NCBI GenBank assembly: GCA_937967465.1 | Contig: CALBSW010000165.1 | Span: 1-16,510 of the forward strand | Direction: 5' to 3' | DNA: 16,510 nucleotides | Origin: an uncultured Flavobacteriales bacterium | GTDB taxonomy: Bacteria > Bacteroidota > Bacteroidia > Flavobacteriales_D > Sanyastnellaceae | In this document: positions 1 to 6,750 of the stretch, piece by piece | How positions within the stretch are numbered: the first letter of the stretch is position 1 | How the letters are laid out: each line of letters begins with the position of its first letter | Program-made: the position numbers and the translations under genes | The notes under the pieces: generated by a model | The model's input: the letters and a program-made list of their open reading frames with translations, nothing else | Told to the model about the DNA's origin: nothing | The model's database searches: none

Positions 1-1
1 C

Positions 2-46
2 GAGGGCAAGACCTTGCCCGGCATCGCGGCCATCGCGGAGGGCTGA
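2..46 (+). CDS. C-terminal end of an unidentified upstream protein (partial)
   Basis: Only the last 14 codons and a TGA stop are present, reading EGKTLPGIAAIAEG. All 14 sense codons end in G or C, as in the neighbouring genes, and this supports a real coding end over chance. The body of the gene lies left of the window. The fragment is too short to assign a family and I do not recognise it. Confidence 0.5.
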   Translation, partial: EGKTLPGIAAIAEG

Positions 47-118
47 TCGCGATCGCTGACGAATCTCATCGGGCGCAGGGAACTTTGCGTCCCACCCGCA
101 CGTACCTTGTCGGTACCG

Positions 119-3067
119 ATGCGTTGCTTTTTCCTTCTTTGCTGTGTGGTGCTCCTCTCTGTCGAGGCCGGAGCACAGACAGAACTTCTGGGCGGGGTCC
201 CTTTGTCCACGTCCGCCCCCAATTTCCCTTCGCAATCCCACAGCTTGCAGCCCTCGGGGTTGTGGGCCAATGATGCCGCCCCCTTGCCCACCAATGCTTG
301 GTGGCAGAACGTGGTCCTCGGCGGGGGTGGGTACACCATCAACACGCTGCCCTATCTCGTGCAGGTCCATGCCGATGGCCTGCGATTCGGCTTTCCGGGC
401 AAGGTGGTGGACGCCAATTTCATCTTCACATCCCACACGGAGAACCTGAGCTTCCGGGCTGCCGAGGGCACTGCTTCGCAGGCCGTGACGGACCATGGAC
501 CGCTCCACGTGAGTGTGGATTGGGGAAGCGGCGCGGGGTCGATGCGGACCGACCTGGTTCGGGGACAGCCCTACATGACCATGCACTACACAGGATTGAC
601 CCCCCGCATCGGTACGGTGCACGCCATCACGGGGCTCAATGGGGGATCGGCCAGCCAGGCGGTCACCGACACCCGGTTTGAAGTGCAGCTCAACAACGGC
701 CAGACGTGGATTCTGTATGCTTCTTCCAGCATCACCCTGTCGCTGAACAACGGCGCATTGCAGGCGTCGAATGTCTTCACGGGCTCCCTCCGGGCGGCCC
801 TTTCCGACGGGGCGAGCGAGGCGATTTTGGACGCGCATGCTGGCCGGATTCCCACAGGTGGTGCGGTCTCCGCCACGGCCCAGAACGACATCGGAACCAT
901 CACGTTTGACTGGACCACGCAGGGTTCGGGCCCCTTGCTGATGATGGCGCTCCCGCACCACATGGACGTGCTGTCCTCGCCGGCAACGACGGCTGTGGTT
1001 CGCAACACGATCAAAGGCGACATGGTGGGCATCGTGGGCGACAGCTGGACGATGGAGGAGCCGCTGACCACCATCGGTTTCGAGGCGCCACAAGGCATCG
1101 CCCCGGCCTTGGAGCAGGATGTGCGCAATGCCCTGTACGAAGACGTGAACTTCGGGGTGACCGCTGGAGACCCCTATTTCGGAGGGAAGCAATTTTCCGC
1201 TTTGGCCCGATTGGCCCTGATCGCGGATGAATTGAACGAGCCGTCGCTGGCGGCGCAGTACCGCACCACCCTCGGCAACGCCTTGCAGAATCGGCTGGCG
1301 GGTCAGAATGGAGATCCGCTGGTGTACGATCAGGACTGGGGAGGTCTGGTGATCCAGTCCGGTTTGAACAACCCGGCAGCCGCGTTCGGGCAGGGGTTCT
1401 ACAACGACCACCACTTCCATTACGGTTACTGGATTTATGCTGCCGCTGCGATGGCCAAGGACAACCCCACTTGGGTGGCGCAGTGGGGCGATGAGGTGAT
1501 GGACCTGATCCGCGATGTGGCGGAGCCCTCAGGCAACGACCCGCATTATGGGTTCATGCGCAACAAGGACTGGTTCGTGGGCCACTCCTGGGCCGCAGGC
1601 CTTTTCGAATTCGGCGACGCCCGCAATCAGGAAAGCTCGTCGGAGGCGGTGAACGCTTGGTATGGTGTCTATCTCTATGGTTTGGCGATCGGGGATGACC
1701 GCATCCGCGACTTGGGCCGGGTGATGTTGGCCACCGAGCTGCGTTCGACGTGGAAGTATTGGCAGATCAACACGGGGGAAGGGGTGTACCCGGAGCCCTT
1801 CGCCTCCAACAAAGTGGTGGGCATCCTGTGGGGAACGAAGGTGGACCATGCGACCTTCTTCGGCGCCAATCTCGAATTCATTCACGGCATCCAGATGTTG
1901 CCATTCACCCCCATCACGGAGGAATTGCTCCGCGCAGAATGGATCGAGGAGGAATATCCGGTCATCCAGCCGGCCACGCTGAGTCCCGACATCGGAGAGG
2001 GCTGGAAAGGCTTCATCTACATGGCCCACGCGGTGATTGACCCGGTCGCCGCATGGGACGAGGCGCAGACCCTGAATGGCTACGACGACGGCAACACGAA
2101 GACCAACACGCTGTATTGGCTGGCGACCCGTCCCGGGGCCGACAACATTGCAGGCGGCGGTGGCGGCACGGTGGAGGGTTGCACGGATTCCGGCGCGTCC
2201 AATTACAATGCGAGCGCCAATGTGGACGACGGAACGTGCGTTTTTCCGGTCACGTTGTCGGTCAACATGAACGACCCAGGTGCGCCCGATGGCGCCGTGT
2301 TTCTTGCGGGCACATTCAACGGATGGGTGGCCACGGTCAACCCGTTGAGCGATCCGGAAGGGGACGGCATCTGGACGATCACTGTGGACTGGCCGCTGGG
2401 CATTCAGGAATACAAGTTCACCCTCTTCGATTGGGCCGATCAGGAAACGTTTGCAGGGGGGGAATCGTGCACCTTGACGACTGGGGAATTCGTGAACCGC
2501 GTGGTCACGGTGGACGGCCCCATGGTCCTCCCGGTGGTGTGCTGGGAGTCTTGTGACCCCTGCGCTGGAGGCTGTCCGGTGGACCTTGACGAGGACGGCA
2601 TCTGTGACGATGTGGATCCCTGCGTGGGCGCGTTGGATGCCTGTGGGGTGTGCAACGGGCCCGGTGCGGTCTACGATTGTGGTTGCTCGGGCATTCCCGC
2701 CGGGGATTGTGACTGCGACGGCAATCAATTGGACGTGCTCGGCGTATGCGGCGGTGGCTGTACCACAGACTTGGATGGAGACGGGGTGTGCGACGATGTG
2801 GACCCGTGTGTCGGAGCGTTGGACGCCATCGGGGAGTGCAATGGAAACTGTTTGAGCGACACCAATGGCAATGGCATCTGCGATGACGAAGACGTGGCCG
2901 GATGCACTTACGCGGACGCGCTGAATTACGCCCAAGCGGCCACCATGGACGATGGCAGTTGCGTCTGGGGGGCGTCGACGTGCGCGGAAGACGTGGACAG
3001 CGACGGCTTGGTGGGGGTGAGCGACATTTTGCTCGTGCTCTCCACGTTTGGCCAGTCATGTGACTGA
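119..3067 (+). CDS. Secreted modular GH81 endo-beta-1,3-glucanase (laminarinase)
   Basis: This 982-residue protein should hydrolyse internal beta-1,3-glucan bonds (laminarin, callose or similar) outside the cell. A signal peptide covers about residues 1-20 (hydrophobic run, then AGAQ). GH81 hallmarks follow: PLPTNAWWQN near residue 53, YNDHHFHYGYW at 428-438 with the presumed general acid Asp430, and NQESSSEA with Glu505 and Glu509, spaced like the catalytic glutamates of characterised GH81 enzymes. The catalytic region ends near 680. Then come a GCTD...DDGTC motif (687), an E-set/CBM48-like module with FLAGTFNGW (about 711-805), two Asp-rich Cys-containing calcium-type repeats (822-841, 884-903), a second GCTY...DDGSC motif (928-948) and a terminal EF-hand-like half-dockerin (958-969). 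I chose ATG 119 over an in-frame TTG at 107 because the signal peptide begins there. No other glycan-use gene is adjacent. The GH81 family is near certain; the exact substrate is inferred. Confidence 0.93.
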   Translation: MRCFFLLCCVVLLSVEAGAQTELLGGVPLSTSAPNFPSQSHSLQPSGLWANDAAPLPTNAWWQNVVLGGGGYTINTLPYLVQVHADGLRFGFPGKVVDANFIFTSHTENLSFRAAEGTASQAVTDHGPLHVSVDWGSGAGSMRTDLVRGQPYMTMHYTGLTPRIGTVHAITGLNGGSASQAVTDTRFEVQLNNGQTWILYASSSITLSLNNGALQASNVFTGSLRAALSDGASEAILDAHAGRIPTGGAVSATAQNDIGTITFDWTTQGSGPLLMMALPHHMDVLSSPATTAVVRNTIKGDMVGIVGDSWTMEEPLTTIGFEAPQGIAPALEQDVRNALYEDVNFGVTAGDPYFGGKQFSALARLALIADELNEPSLAAQYRTTLGNALQNRLAGQNGDPLVYDQDWGGLVIQSGLNNPAAAFGQGFYNDHHFHYGYWIYAAAAMAKDNPTWVAQWGDEVMDLIRDVAEPSGNDPHYGFMRNKDWFVGHSWAAGLFEFGDARNQESSSEAVNAWYGVYLYGLAIGDDRIRDLGRVMLATELRSTWKYWQINTGEGVYPEPFASNKVVGILWGTKVDHATFFGANLEFIHGIQMLPFTPITEELLRAEWIEEEYPVIQPATLSPDIGEGWKGFIYMAHAVIDPVAAWDEAQTLNGYDDGNTKTNTLYWLATRPGADNIAGGGGGTVEGCTDSGASNYNASANVDDGTCVFPVTLSVNMNDPGAPDGAVFLAGTFNGWVATVNPLSDPEGDGIWTITVDWPLGIQEYKFTLFDWADQETFAGGESCTLTTGEFVNRVVTVDGPMVLPVVCWESCDPCAGGCPVDLDEDGICDDVDPCVGALDACGVCNGPGAVYDCGCSGIPAGDCDCDGNQLDVLGVCGGGCTTDLDGDGVCDDVDPCVGALDAIGECNGNCLSDTNGNGICDDEDVAGCTYADALNYAQAATMDDGSCVWGASTCAEDVDSDGLVGVSDILLVLSTFGQSCD
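2582..2827 (+). repeat. Two copies of a 20-codon Asp/Cys repeat inside the GH81 gene
   Basis: Bases 2582-2641 and 2768-2827 encode nearly the same 20 residues (consensus DLDxDGxCDDVDPCVGALDA, 18 of 20 identical). By my count the DNA matches at 45 of 60 positions, with most differences at third codon positions. This is an old duplication kept by protein-level selection, not a recent slippage product. The D-x-D-x-D-G pattern resembles thrombospondin type 3 calcium loops. Confidence 0.8.
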
Positions 3068-3092
3068 CGCTCGAGAAAAAAGCGACCACGAA

Positions 3093-3118
3093 AAAGGCCC
3101 GGCAATCGCCGGGCCTTT
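3093..3118. terminator. Bidirectional rho-independent terminator between GH81 gene and tRNA-Cys
   Basis: AAAGGCCCGGC (3093-3103), loop AATC, then GCCGGGCCTTT (3108-3118) form a perfect 11-bp GC-rich stem. On the minus strand it is followed by a T run (complement of 3091-3095), so it suits the tRNA-Cys transcript best. On the plus strand it lies 25 nt after the GH81 stop, with a weaker T tail. It separates two convergent units. Confidence 0.85.
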
Positions 3119-3124
3119 CGTTTG

Positions 3125-3195
3125 AGGTCTGGAGCGGATTCGAACCGCTGTAGCAGCTTTTGCAGAGCTGAGCCTAGCCACTCGGCCACCAGACC
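3125..3195 (-). tRNA. tRNA-Cys (anticodon GCA)
   Basis: The reverse complement folds as a full cloverleaf: 7-bp acceptor stem GGTCTGG/CCAGACC, D arm GCC...GGC, anticodon stem CAGCT/AGCTG with loop CTGCAAA (anticodon GCA, complement of 3161-3163), and T arm AGCGG-TTCGAAT-CCGCT. The discriminator is U (complement of base 3125), the identity base expected for bacterial tRNA-Cys. The 3' CCA is not encoded and must be added after transcription. The gene stands alone, with a terminator 3' of it and a promoter-like element 30 bp 5' of it. Confidence 0.97.
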
Positions 3196-3205
3196 CTCAT
3201 GTTTT

Positions 3206-3221
3206 CCCCACCGAAGCGGGG
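3206..3221 (-). other. cUUCGg tetraloop hairpin in the tRNA-Cys leader
   Basis: As minus-strand RNA this reads CCCCGC-UUCG-GUGGGG: six pairs including one G-U, closed by C-G around a UUCG loop, a very stable tetraloop class. On the plus strand the same bases contain an A-C mismatch and a CGAA loop, so the structure favours the tRNA-Cys transcript. It sits between the presumed promoter element and the mature tRNA 5' end. Its function is unknown; it may shape or protect the precursor 5' end. Confidence 0.5.
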
Positions 3222-3224
3222 AGG

Positions 3225-3232
3225 CAAATATA
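3225..3232 (-). promoter_or_regulatory. TATATTTG: Bacteroidota -7 element for tRNA-Cys
   Basis: The minus strand reads TATATTTG, an exact match to the TAnnTTTG -7 consensus of Bacteroidota promoters, 29 bp before the tRNA 5' end. No matching -33 TTG is seen at the usual distance. A start site about 5-7 nt downstream would put the leader hairpin at the very 5' end of the precursor. Confidence 0.55.
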
Positions 3233-3263
3233 CGGCAGTCGTTCCGCAGGGTTTCGTTCGCGG

Positions 3264-3271
3264 TACATTTC
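3264..3271 (+). promoter_or_regulatory. TACATTTC, -7-like element 5 nt before pssA start
   Basis: TACATTTC matches TAnnTTTG at all but the last fixed base. It ends 5 nt before the GTG chosen for pssA, so transcription would begin at or beside the start codon. No -33 element is visible. This is one of four similarly placed octamers in the window. Confidence 0.3.
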
Positions 3272-3276
3272 CTTTC

Positions 3277-4164
3277 GTGAGCGATTCCCCGTCGACCCCT
3301 TCGCCTTGGCGCGCAGCCCCCGCCAATGTGCTGACGTTCTGCAACATGGGTGCGGGCGCATTGGTCGCTTGGTGGGCGGCTTCGGAATTCGATCTCGGTT
3401 GGGCAGCGGCGGAATGGGCGTCTTCCATGGGCATCGATGGCACATTGATGGCGGCATTCGGCACCACAGAACGCCGGGTCATGGGCATTGGATGGATGTT
3501 GGTCGTTTGGCTGTTTGGTCAATTGTGCGATGTATTGGATGGTCCGGTGGCGAGAAAAATGGGGGCATCGGGAAATCAAGGCGCGTGGTTGGATTCCATG
3601 GCCGACTTGATTTCGGGCGGTCTGGCACCGGCGTTCGTCGGGTTGTCCTTGATGTCAGAGTGGGCTTCGGGCATGGAGGGCGGTGTTTGGATGCCGCTGT
3701 TGCAGGGCGCCCCCCTGTTGATGCTGCCGGCAGCGGCATGGCGGTTGGCCCGGTATGCTGGAGAGTCGGCGGAAGGCCATTCTGAATCGCCTGCTGCCGG
3801 GTTGGACTTCGAGGGCATTCCGGCACCGATGGCCGCCTTGTACTGGGCGGGTTTGTTGGTGCTTTGGGCGGCTTGGCCGGCAGGGATGGACACGCATTGG
3901 CTTTGGTTGTCCGGTGTGGTCGGCGGCACGTTGTTGCCGCTGTGGATGGTCTCGCGTTTGCCGCAAATGGGGGTCAAGACATGGGGCCGCAGTCCTTGGG
4001 TGGACCGCGGGCGCATCATCTGGTTGTGCACAGCGTGTTTGTGCCTCGGTTTTGGAGGCGGCGCCGGACCCTTGCTTGCCCTACTTTCGTACCCGCTAAC
4101 CGGCGCATTGCTGCACCGGATGCATTCGAAGAAGCAGACACATGGTCTTCCACGCCGCGATTGA
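3277..4164 (+). CDS. pssA: CDP-diacylglycerol--serine O-phosphatidyltransferase
   Basis: This integral membrane enzyme is predicted to transfer phosphatidyl from CDP-diacylglycerol to serine, giving phosphatidylserine, the precursor of phosphatidylethanolamine. It carries the complete CDP-alcohol phosphatidyltransferase motif: D85-xx-D88-G89-xx-A92-R93-x8-G102-xxx-D106-xxx-D110. The rest is mostly hydrophobic, Trp/Leu/Gly-rich membrane segments. The PANVLTFCNMGAG opening after a short polar lead is typical of PssA (P-N-xL-T-x-x-N-x-xxG). I prefer GTG 3277 (295 residues). An in-frame ATG at 3199 would add 26 polar residues and begin only 4 bp from the tRNA-Cys gene. The 3' end overlaps purS by 23 bp. 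The family is certain; the serine head group is inferred from overall resemblance to PssA, and another alcohol acceptor is possible. Confidence 0.85.
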   Translation: MSDSPSTPSPWRAAPANVLTFCNMGAGALVAWWAASEFDLGWAAAEWASSMGIDGTLMAAFGTTERRVMGIGWMLVVWLFGQLCDVLDGPVARKMGASGNQGAWLDSMADLISGGLAPAFVGLSLMSEWASGMEGGVWMPLLQGAPLLMLPAAAWRLARYAGESAEGHSESPAAGLDFEGIPAPMAALYWAGLLVLWAAWPAGMDTHWLWLSGVVGGTLLPLWMVSRLPQMGVKTWGRSPWVDRGRIIWLCTACLCLGFGGGAGPLLALLSYPLTGALLHRMHSKKQTHGLPRRD

Positions 4165-4408
4165 CATTCTCCCATTGCCCGCACTCCTCGATCCGCAGGG
4201 CAAAGCCGTCTCCAACAACCTGCCGAACATCGGCCTTGGACAGCTCACCAACGTGCGCATCGGCAAGCACATCACCCTCGACATCGAGGCGGATACTCGG
4301 GAAGAAGCCGAGCGCCTCGTGGGCGAGGCCTGTGAGAAGCTGCTTGCGAACCCGATTATGGAGCGCTTCGAATTCCGGGTGTACTCCGCGGAGGAAGCTG
4401 CGCTCTGA
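4142..4408 (+). CDS. purS: Phosphoribosylformylglycinamidine synthase subunit PurS
   Basis: The 88-residue product matches PurS in length and sequence: a first strand AAIDILPL, then LLDPQGKAV (15-23), NVRIGKHITL in the middle and CEKLLANPIMERFEFRV near the C-terminus. PurS is the small subunit that bridges PurL and PurQ in the FGAM synthase complex, the fourth step of de novo purine synthesis in the cytoplasm. Its presence implies separate purL and purQ genes elsewhere in the genome, since neither is here. The ATG at 4142 lies inside the 3' end of pssA in another frame, with 23 bp of overlap, so translation is probably coupled. The next gene starts 53 bp downstream. Confidence 0.93.
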   Translation: MVFHAAIDILPLPALLDPQGKAVSNNLPNIGLGQLTNVRIGKHITLDIEADTREEAERLVGEACEKLLANPIMERFEFRVYSAEEAAL

Positions 4409-4448
4409 ACGCGCCGCCGGGGTCGGAGTTTGCGCTACTTTGCAGCGT

Positions 4449-4456
4449 CAATTTCG
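4449..4456 (+). promoter_or_regulatory. CAATTTCG, weak -7-like element 5 nt before oligopeptidase B
   Basis: The octamer CAATTTCG matches TAnnTTyG except at its first base and ends exactly 5 nt before ATG 4462. A TTTG at 4429-4432 lies 16 nt upstream of it, close to the expected -33 position. A second candidate, TACTTTG at 4436-4442, overlaps the same interval and would give a leader of roughly 12-15 nt. The two cannot be told apart by eye. Confidence 0.3.
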
Positions 4457-4461
4457 ATTCC

Positions 4462-6669
4462 ATGACCCGAGCCCATTTTCGCATTTCTGCGCTGAGCACC
4501 CTGTCTGTGCTCTTCACCGCCGTGTTGTTCACGGCCTGCCAATCCTCTGACATGTCCCACGACGCCGACGCCGTGGCCCCGGTGGCCAAGAAGGTGCCCT
4601 TTGAAATGACCGAGCACGGGGACACCCGGGTCGACAATTACTTCTGGATGCGCCTCAGCGACGCGCAGAAAGAGGCCGAGACGCCGGACGAGCAGACCCA
4701 GGAGGTGCTGGATTACCTCGCGGCTGAAAACGACTACATCGACGGCAAGCTGGCCCATACGGAAGGGCTGCAGGAGAAGTTGTTCGACGAAATCGTCGGG
4801 CGCATCAAGAAGGACGACCGCAGCGTGCCGGTTCGGAACCGCGGTTACTGGTACTACACCCGCTATGAGGAGGGCAAGGAGTACGCCATCAATTGCCGCA
4901 AGCCGGCGGGTGACGAGGTCCGCTACGAGGACTGCACGGGTGCTGAAGAGGTGCTCCTCGACCAGAATGTGCTCGCGGAGGGCTTCGATTATTTCGCCGT
5001 GGGGGGCATGGGCATCAGCGATGACAACCGCCTCATGGCATTCGGTGTGGACACGGTGAGCCGCCGCCAATACACGGTGCGTTTCAAGGACCTGACGACG
5101 GGCGAGATGCTCGCCGATGAGATTCCCCTGACCACGGGTGGGGCCACGTGGGCGGCCGACAACAAGACGGTGTTCTACACCCGCAAGGATCCGCAGACCC
5201 TGCGCAGTTTCCAGGTCTATCGTCACGTCCTCGGCACGCCGGTGGAGGACGACCAGCTCGTCTTCGAGGAGACCGATGAGACGTTCAGCTGCGGGGTGTA
5301 CCGCAGCAAGAGCGACGAGTACCTCGTGATTTACACGTCCCAGACGCTCAGCCAGGAGTACCGCGTGCTCAAGGCCGACGATCCGATGGGCGAGTGGCGC
5401 GTGATCCAACCGCGCGAGCGCAACCTCGAATATGGCATCAGCCACTACGGAGACCACTTCTACATCGTCACCAACCTCGACGCCAAGAACTTCCGTCTGA
5501 TGAAGACGCCGGTGGAGGCCACCGAGAAGGAGAACTGGGAGGAAGTCATTCCGCACCGCGACGACGTGTTCCTCGAGGGCATCGACATCTTCAAGAACTA
5601 CCTCGTGGTGGAGGAGCGCAAGGAGGGATTGAACCAGATCCGCATCCGGACTTGGGACGGTGCCAAGGATGAGTACCTCGAGTTCAACGACCCGGCCTAC
5701 ACGGCGGGCACCCGGTCCAACCCCGATTTCGACACGGAGATCCTCCGCTTCGGCTACTCCTCCATGACGACGCCGAGCACGACGTATGACCACAACATGC
5801 GGACCGGGGAGCGCATCCTGCTCAAGCAACAGGAGGTCGTCGACGAGAACTTTTCGCCGGACAACTACACTTCCGAGCGCCTCATGGTCGAGGTCCGCGA
5901 CGGCGTGAAGGTGCCGGTGAGCATGGTGTACCGCAAGGGCGTCGAGCGCAACGGTCAGAACCCCTTCCTGCTCTACGCCTATGGCAGCTACGGCAGCAGC
6001 ATGGACCCCTACTTCTCGAGTGTGCGCCTGTCGCTGCTCGACCGCGGTTTCGTCTACGCCATCGCCCACATCCGGGGCGGCCAGGAGCTGGGCCGCCAGT
6101 GGTATGAGGACGGCAAGCTGCTCAAGAAGCAGAATACCTTCAACGACTTCGAAGACGTCGGTCGTGCCATGGTGGAGATGGGCTACACGTCACCGGACCA
6201 CCTCTACGCCATGGGCGGTTCCGCAGGTGGCCTGTTGATGGGTGCCGTGATGAACCAGGCGCCGGAGTTGTTCAATGGTGTGGTCGCTGCGGTTCCGTTT
6301 GTGGACGTGGTGAGCACCATGTTGGATGAGACCATTCCCCTGACCACGTTCGAGTGGGACGAATGGGGCAACCCCGAGGACAGTGTCTACTACCACTACA
6401 TGAAGTCGTACAGCCCGTATGATCAGGTCCGCGCTCAGGATTACCCCAATACGTTGGTCACGACTGGATACTGGGACAGTCAGGTGCAGTACTGGGAGCC
6501 TGCGAAGTGGGTGGCCAAGCTGCGCGAGTTGAAGACGGACGACAATGTGTTGCTCTTCCACACCAACATGGACGCCGGTCACGGTGGCCAGTCAGGCCGT
6601 TTCCGCCGGTACAAGGAAGTCGCACTGGAGTACGCCTTCATGCTCGATCTCGAGGGCATCGACAGCTGA
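4462..6669 (+). CDS. ptrB: Oligopeptidase B-type S9A serine peptidase, lipoprotein
   Basis: This 735-residue S9A peptidase should cleave short peptides after Lys or Arg. An N-terminal beta-propeller (about 45-450) precedes the alpha/beta-hydrolase domain. The triad is visible: Ser587 in MGGSAGG, Asp672 in YWDSQV and His707 in DAGHGG. TTFEWDEWGNP after the Ser motif and the RGGQELGRQWYEDGK block are typical of oligopeptidase B rather than prolyl oligopeptidase. The N-terminus is odd for the classical cytosolic enzyme: a hydrophobic stretch ends in FTAC with Cys26, a lipobox-like site, followed by QSSD. That predicts a lipid-anchored periplasmic or surface enzyme. It stands 53 bp after purS with its own promoter-like element, so it may be separately expressed. 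The family is very likely; the location is inferred from the signal. Confidence 0.9.
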   Translation: MTRAHFRISALSTLSVLFTAVLFTACQSSDMSHDADAVAPVAKKVPFEMTEHGDTRVDNYFWMRLSDAQKEAETPDEQTQEVLDYLAAENDYIDGKLAHTEGLQEKLFDEIVGRIKKDDRSVPVRNRGYWYYTRYEEGKEYAINCRKPAGDEVRYEDCTGAEEVLLDQNVLAEGFDYFAVGGMGISDDNRLMAFGVDTVSRRQYTVRFKDLTTGEMLADEIPLTTGGATWAADNKTVFYTRKDPQTLRSFQVYRHVLGTPVEDDQLVFEETDETFSCGVYRSKSDEYLVIYTSQTLSQEYRVLKADDPMGEWRVIQPRERNLEYGISHYGDHFYIVTNLDAKNFRLMKTPVEATEKENWEEVIPHRDDVFLEGIDIFKNYLVVEERKEGLNQIRIRTWDGAKDEYLEFNDPAYTAGTRSNPDFDTEILRFGYSSMTTPSTTYDHNMRTGERILLKQQEVVDENFSPDNYTSERLMVEVRDGVKVPVSMVYRKGVERNGQNPFLLYAYGSYGSSMDPYFSSVRLSLLDRGFVYAIAHIRGGQELGRQWYEDGKLLKKQNTFNDFEDVGRAMVEMGYTSPDHLYAMGGSAGGLLMGAVMNQAPELFNGVVAAVPFVDVVSTMLDETIPLTTFEWDEWGNPEDSVYYHYMKSYSPYDQVRAQDYPNTLVTTGYWDSQVQYWEPAKWVAKLRELKTDDNVLLFHTNMDAGHGGQSGRFRRYKEVALEYAFMLDLEGIDS

Positions 6670-6680
6670 AGAACAGGCGG

Positions 6681-6707
6681 GGCTGTCAGCCGCGTCCGAC
6701 TTTTTTT
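6681..6707 (+). terminator. Weak candidate terminator after oligopeptidase B gene
   Basis: GGCT-GTC-AGCC (6681-6691) forms a 4-bp stem, followed after 9 nt by seven T residues (6701-6707). It lies 11 bp after the stop. The stem is short and not adjacent to the T run, so it is a poor match to a classical terminator. Confidence 0.25.
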
Positions 6708-6737
6708 GAAAGGGCAACCTTGGCCTGCGTTTCCCCG

Positions 6738-6745
6738 TATTTTCG
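6738..6745 (+). promoter_or_regulatory. TATTTTCG, -7-like element 5 nt before the lipoprotein gene
   Basis: TATTTTCG matches TAnnTTTG except for C in place of the third T. It ends 5 nt before ATG 6751. A TTG at 6720-6722 lies 15 nt upstream, slightly closer than usual for a -33 element. The intervening GGAGTG could instead serve as a ribosome binding site, so the two readings compete. Confidence 0.35.
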
Positions 6746-6750
6746 GAGTG

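Noticed and set aside
102..116. Small inverted repeat GTACC-TTGTC-GGTAC just before the GH81 start
   Set aside because: A 5-bp stem is common by chance and there is no other sign of an operator. TACCTTGT inside it could equally be a -7-like element.
1529..2935. Long minus-strand open frame (468 codons) opposite the GH81 gene
   Set aside because: It runs antisense to a gene with clear catalytic motifs, is rich in His, Val, Ala and Arg without family likeness, and is expected from GC-rich codon use on the other strand.
3199..3276. Upstream ATG giving a longer PssA
   Set aside because: The 26 added residues are not like PssA N-termini, and the start would sit in the tRNA-Cys leader and overlap its promoter element.
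4435..6069. Long minus-strand open frame (544 codons) opposite oligopeptidase B
   Set aside because: It is a mirror of the GC-rich coding strand with biased composition (Val, His, Leu, Glu, Arg) and no recognisable domain.
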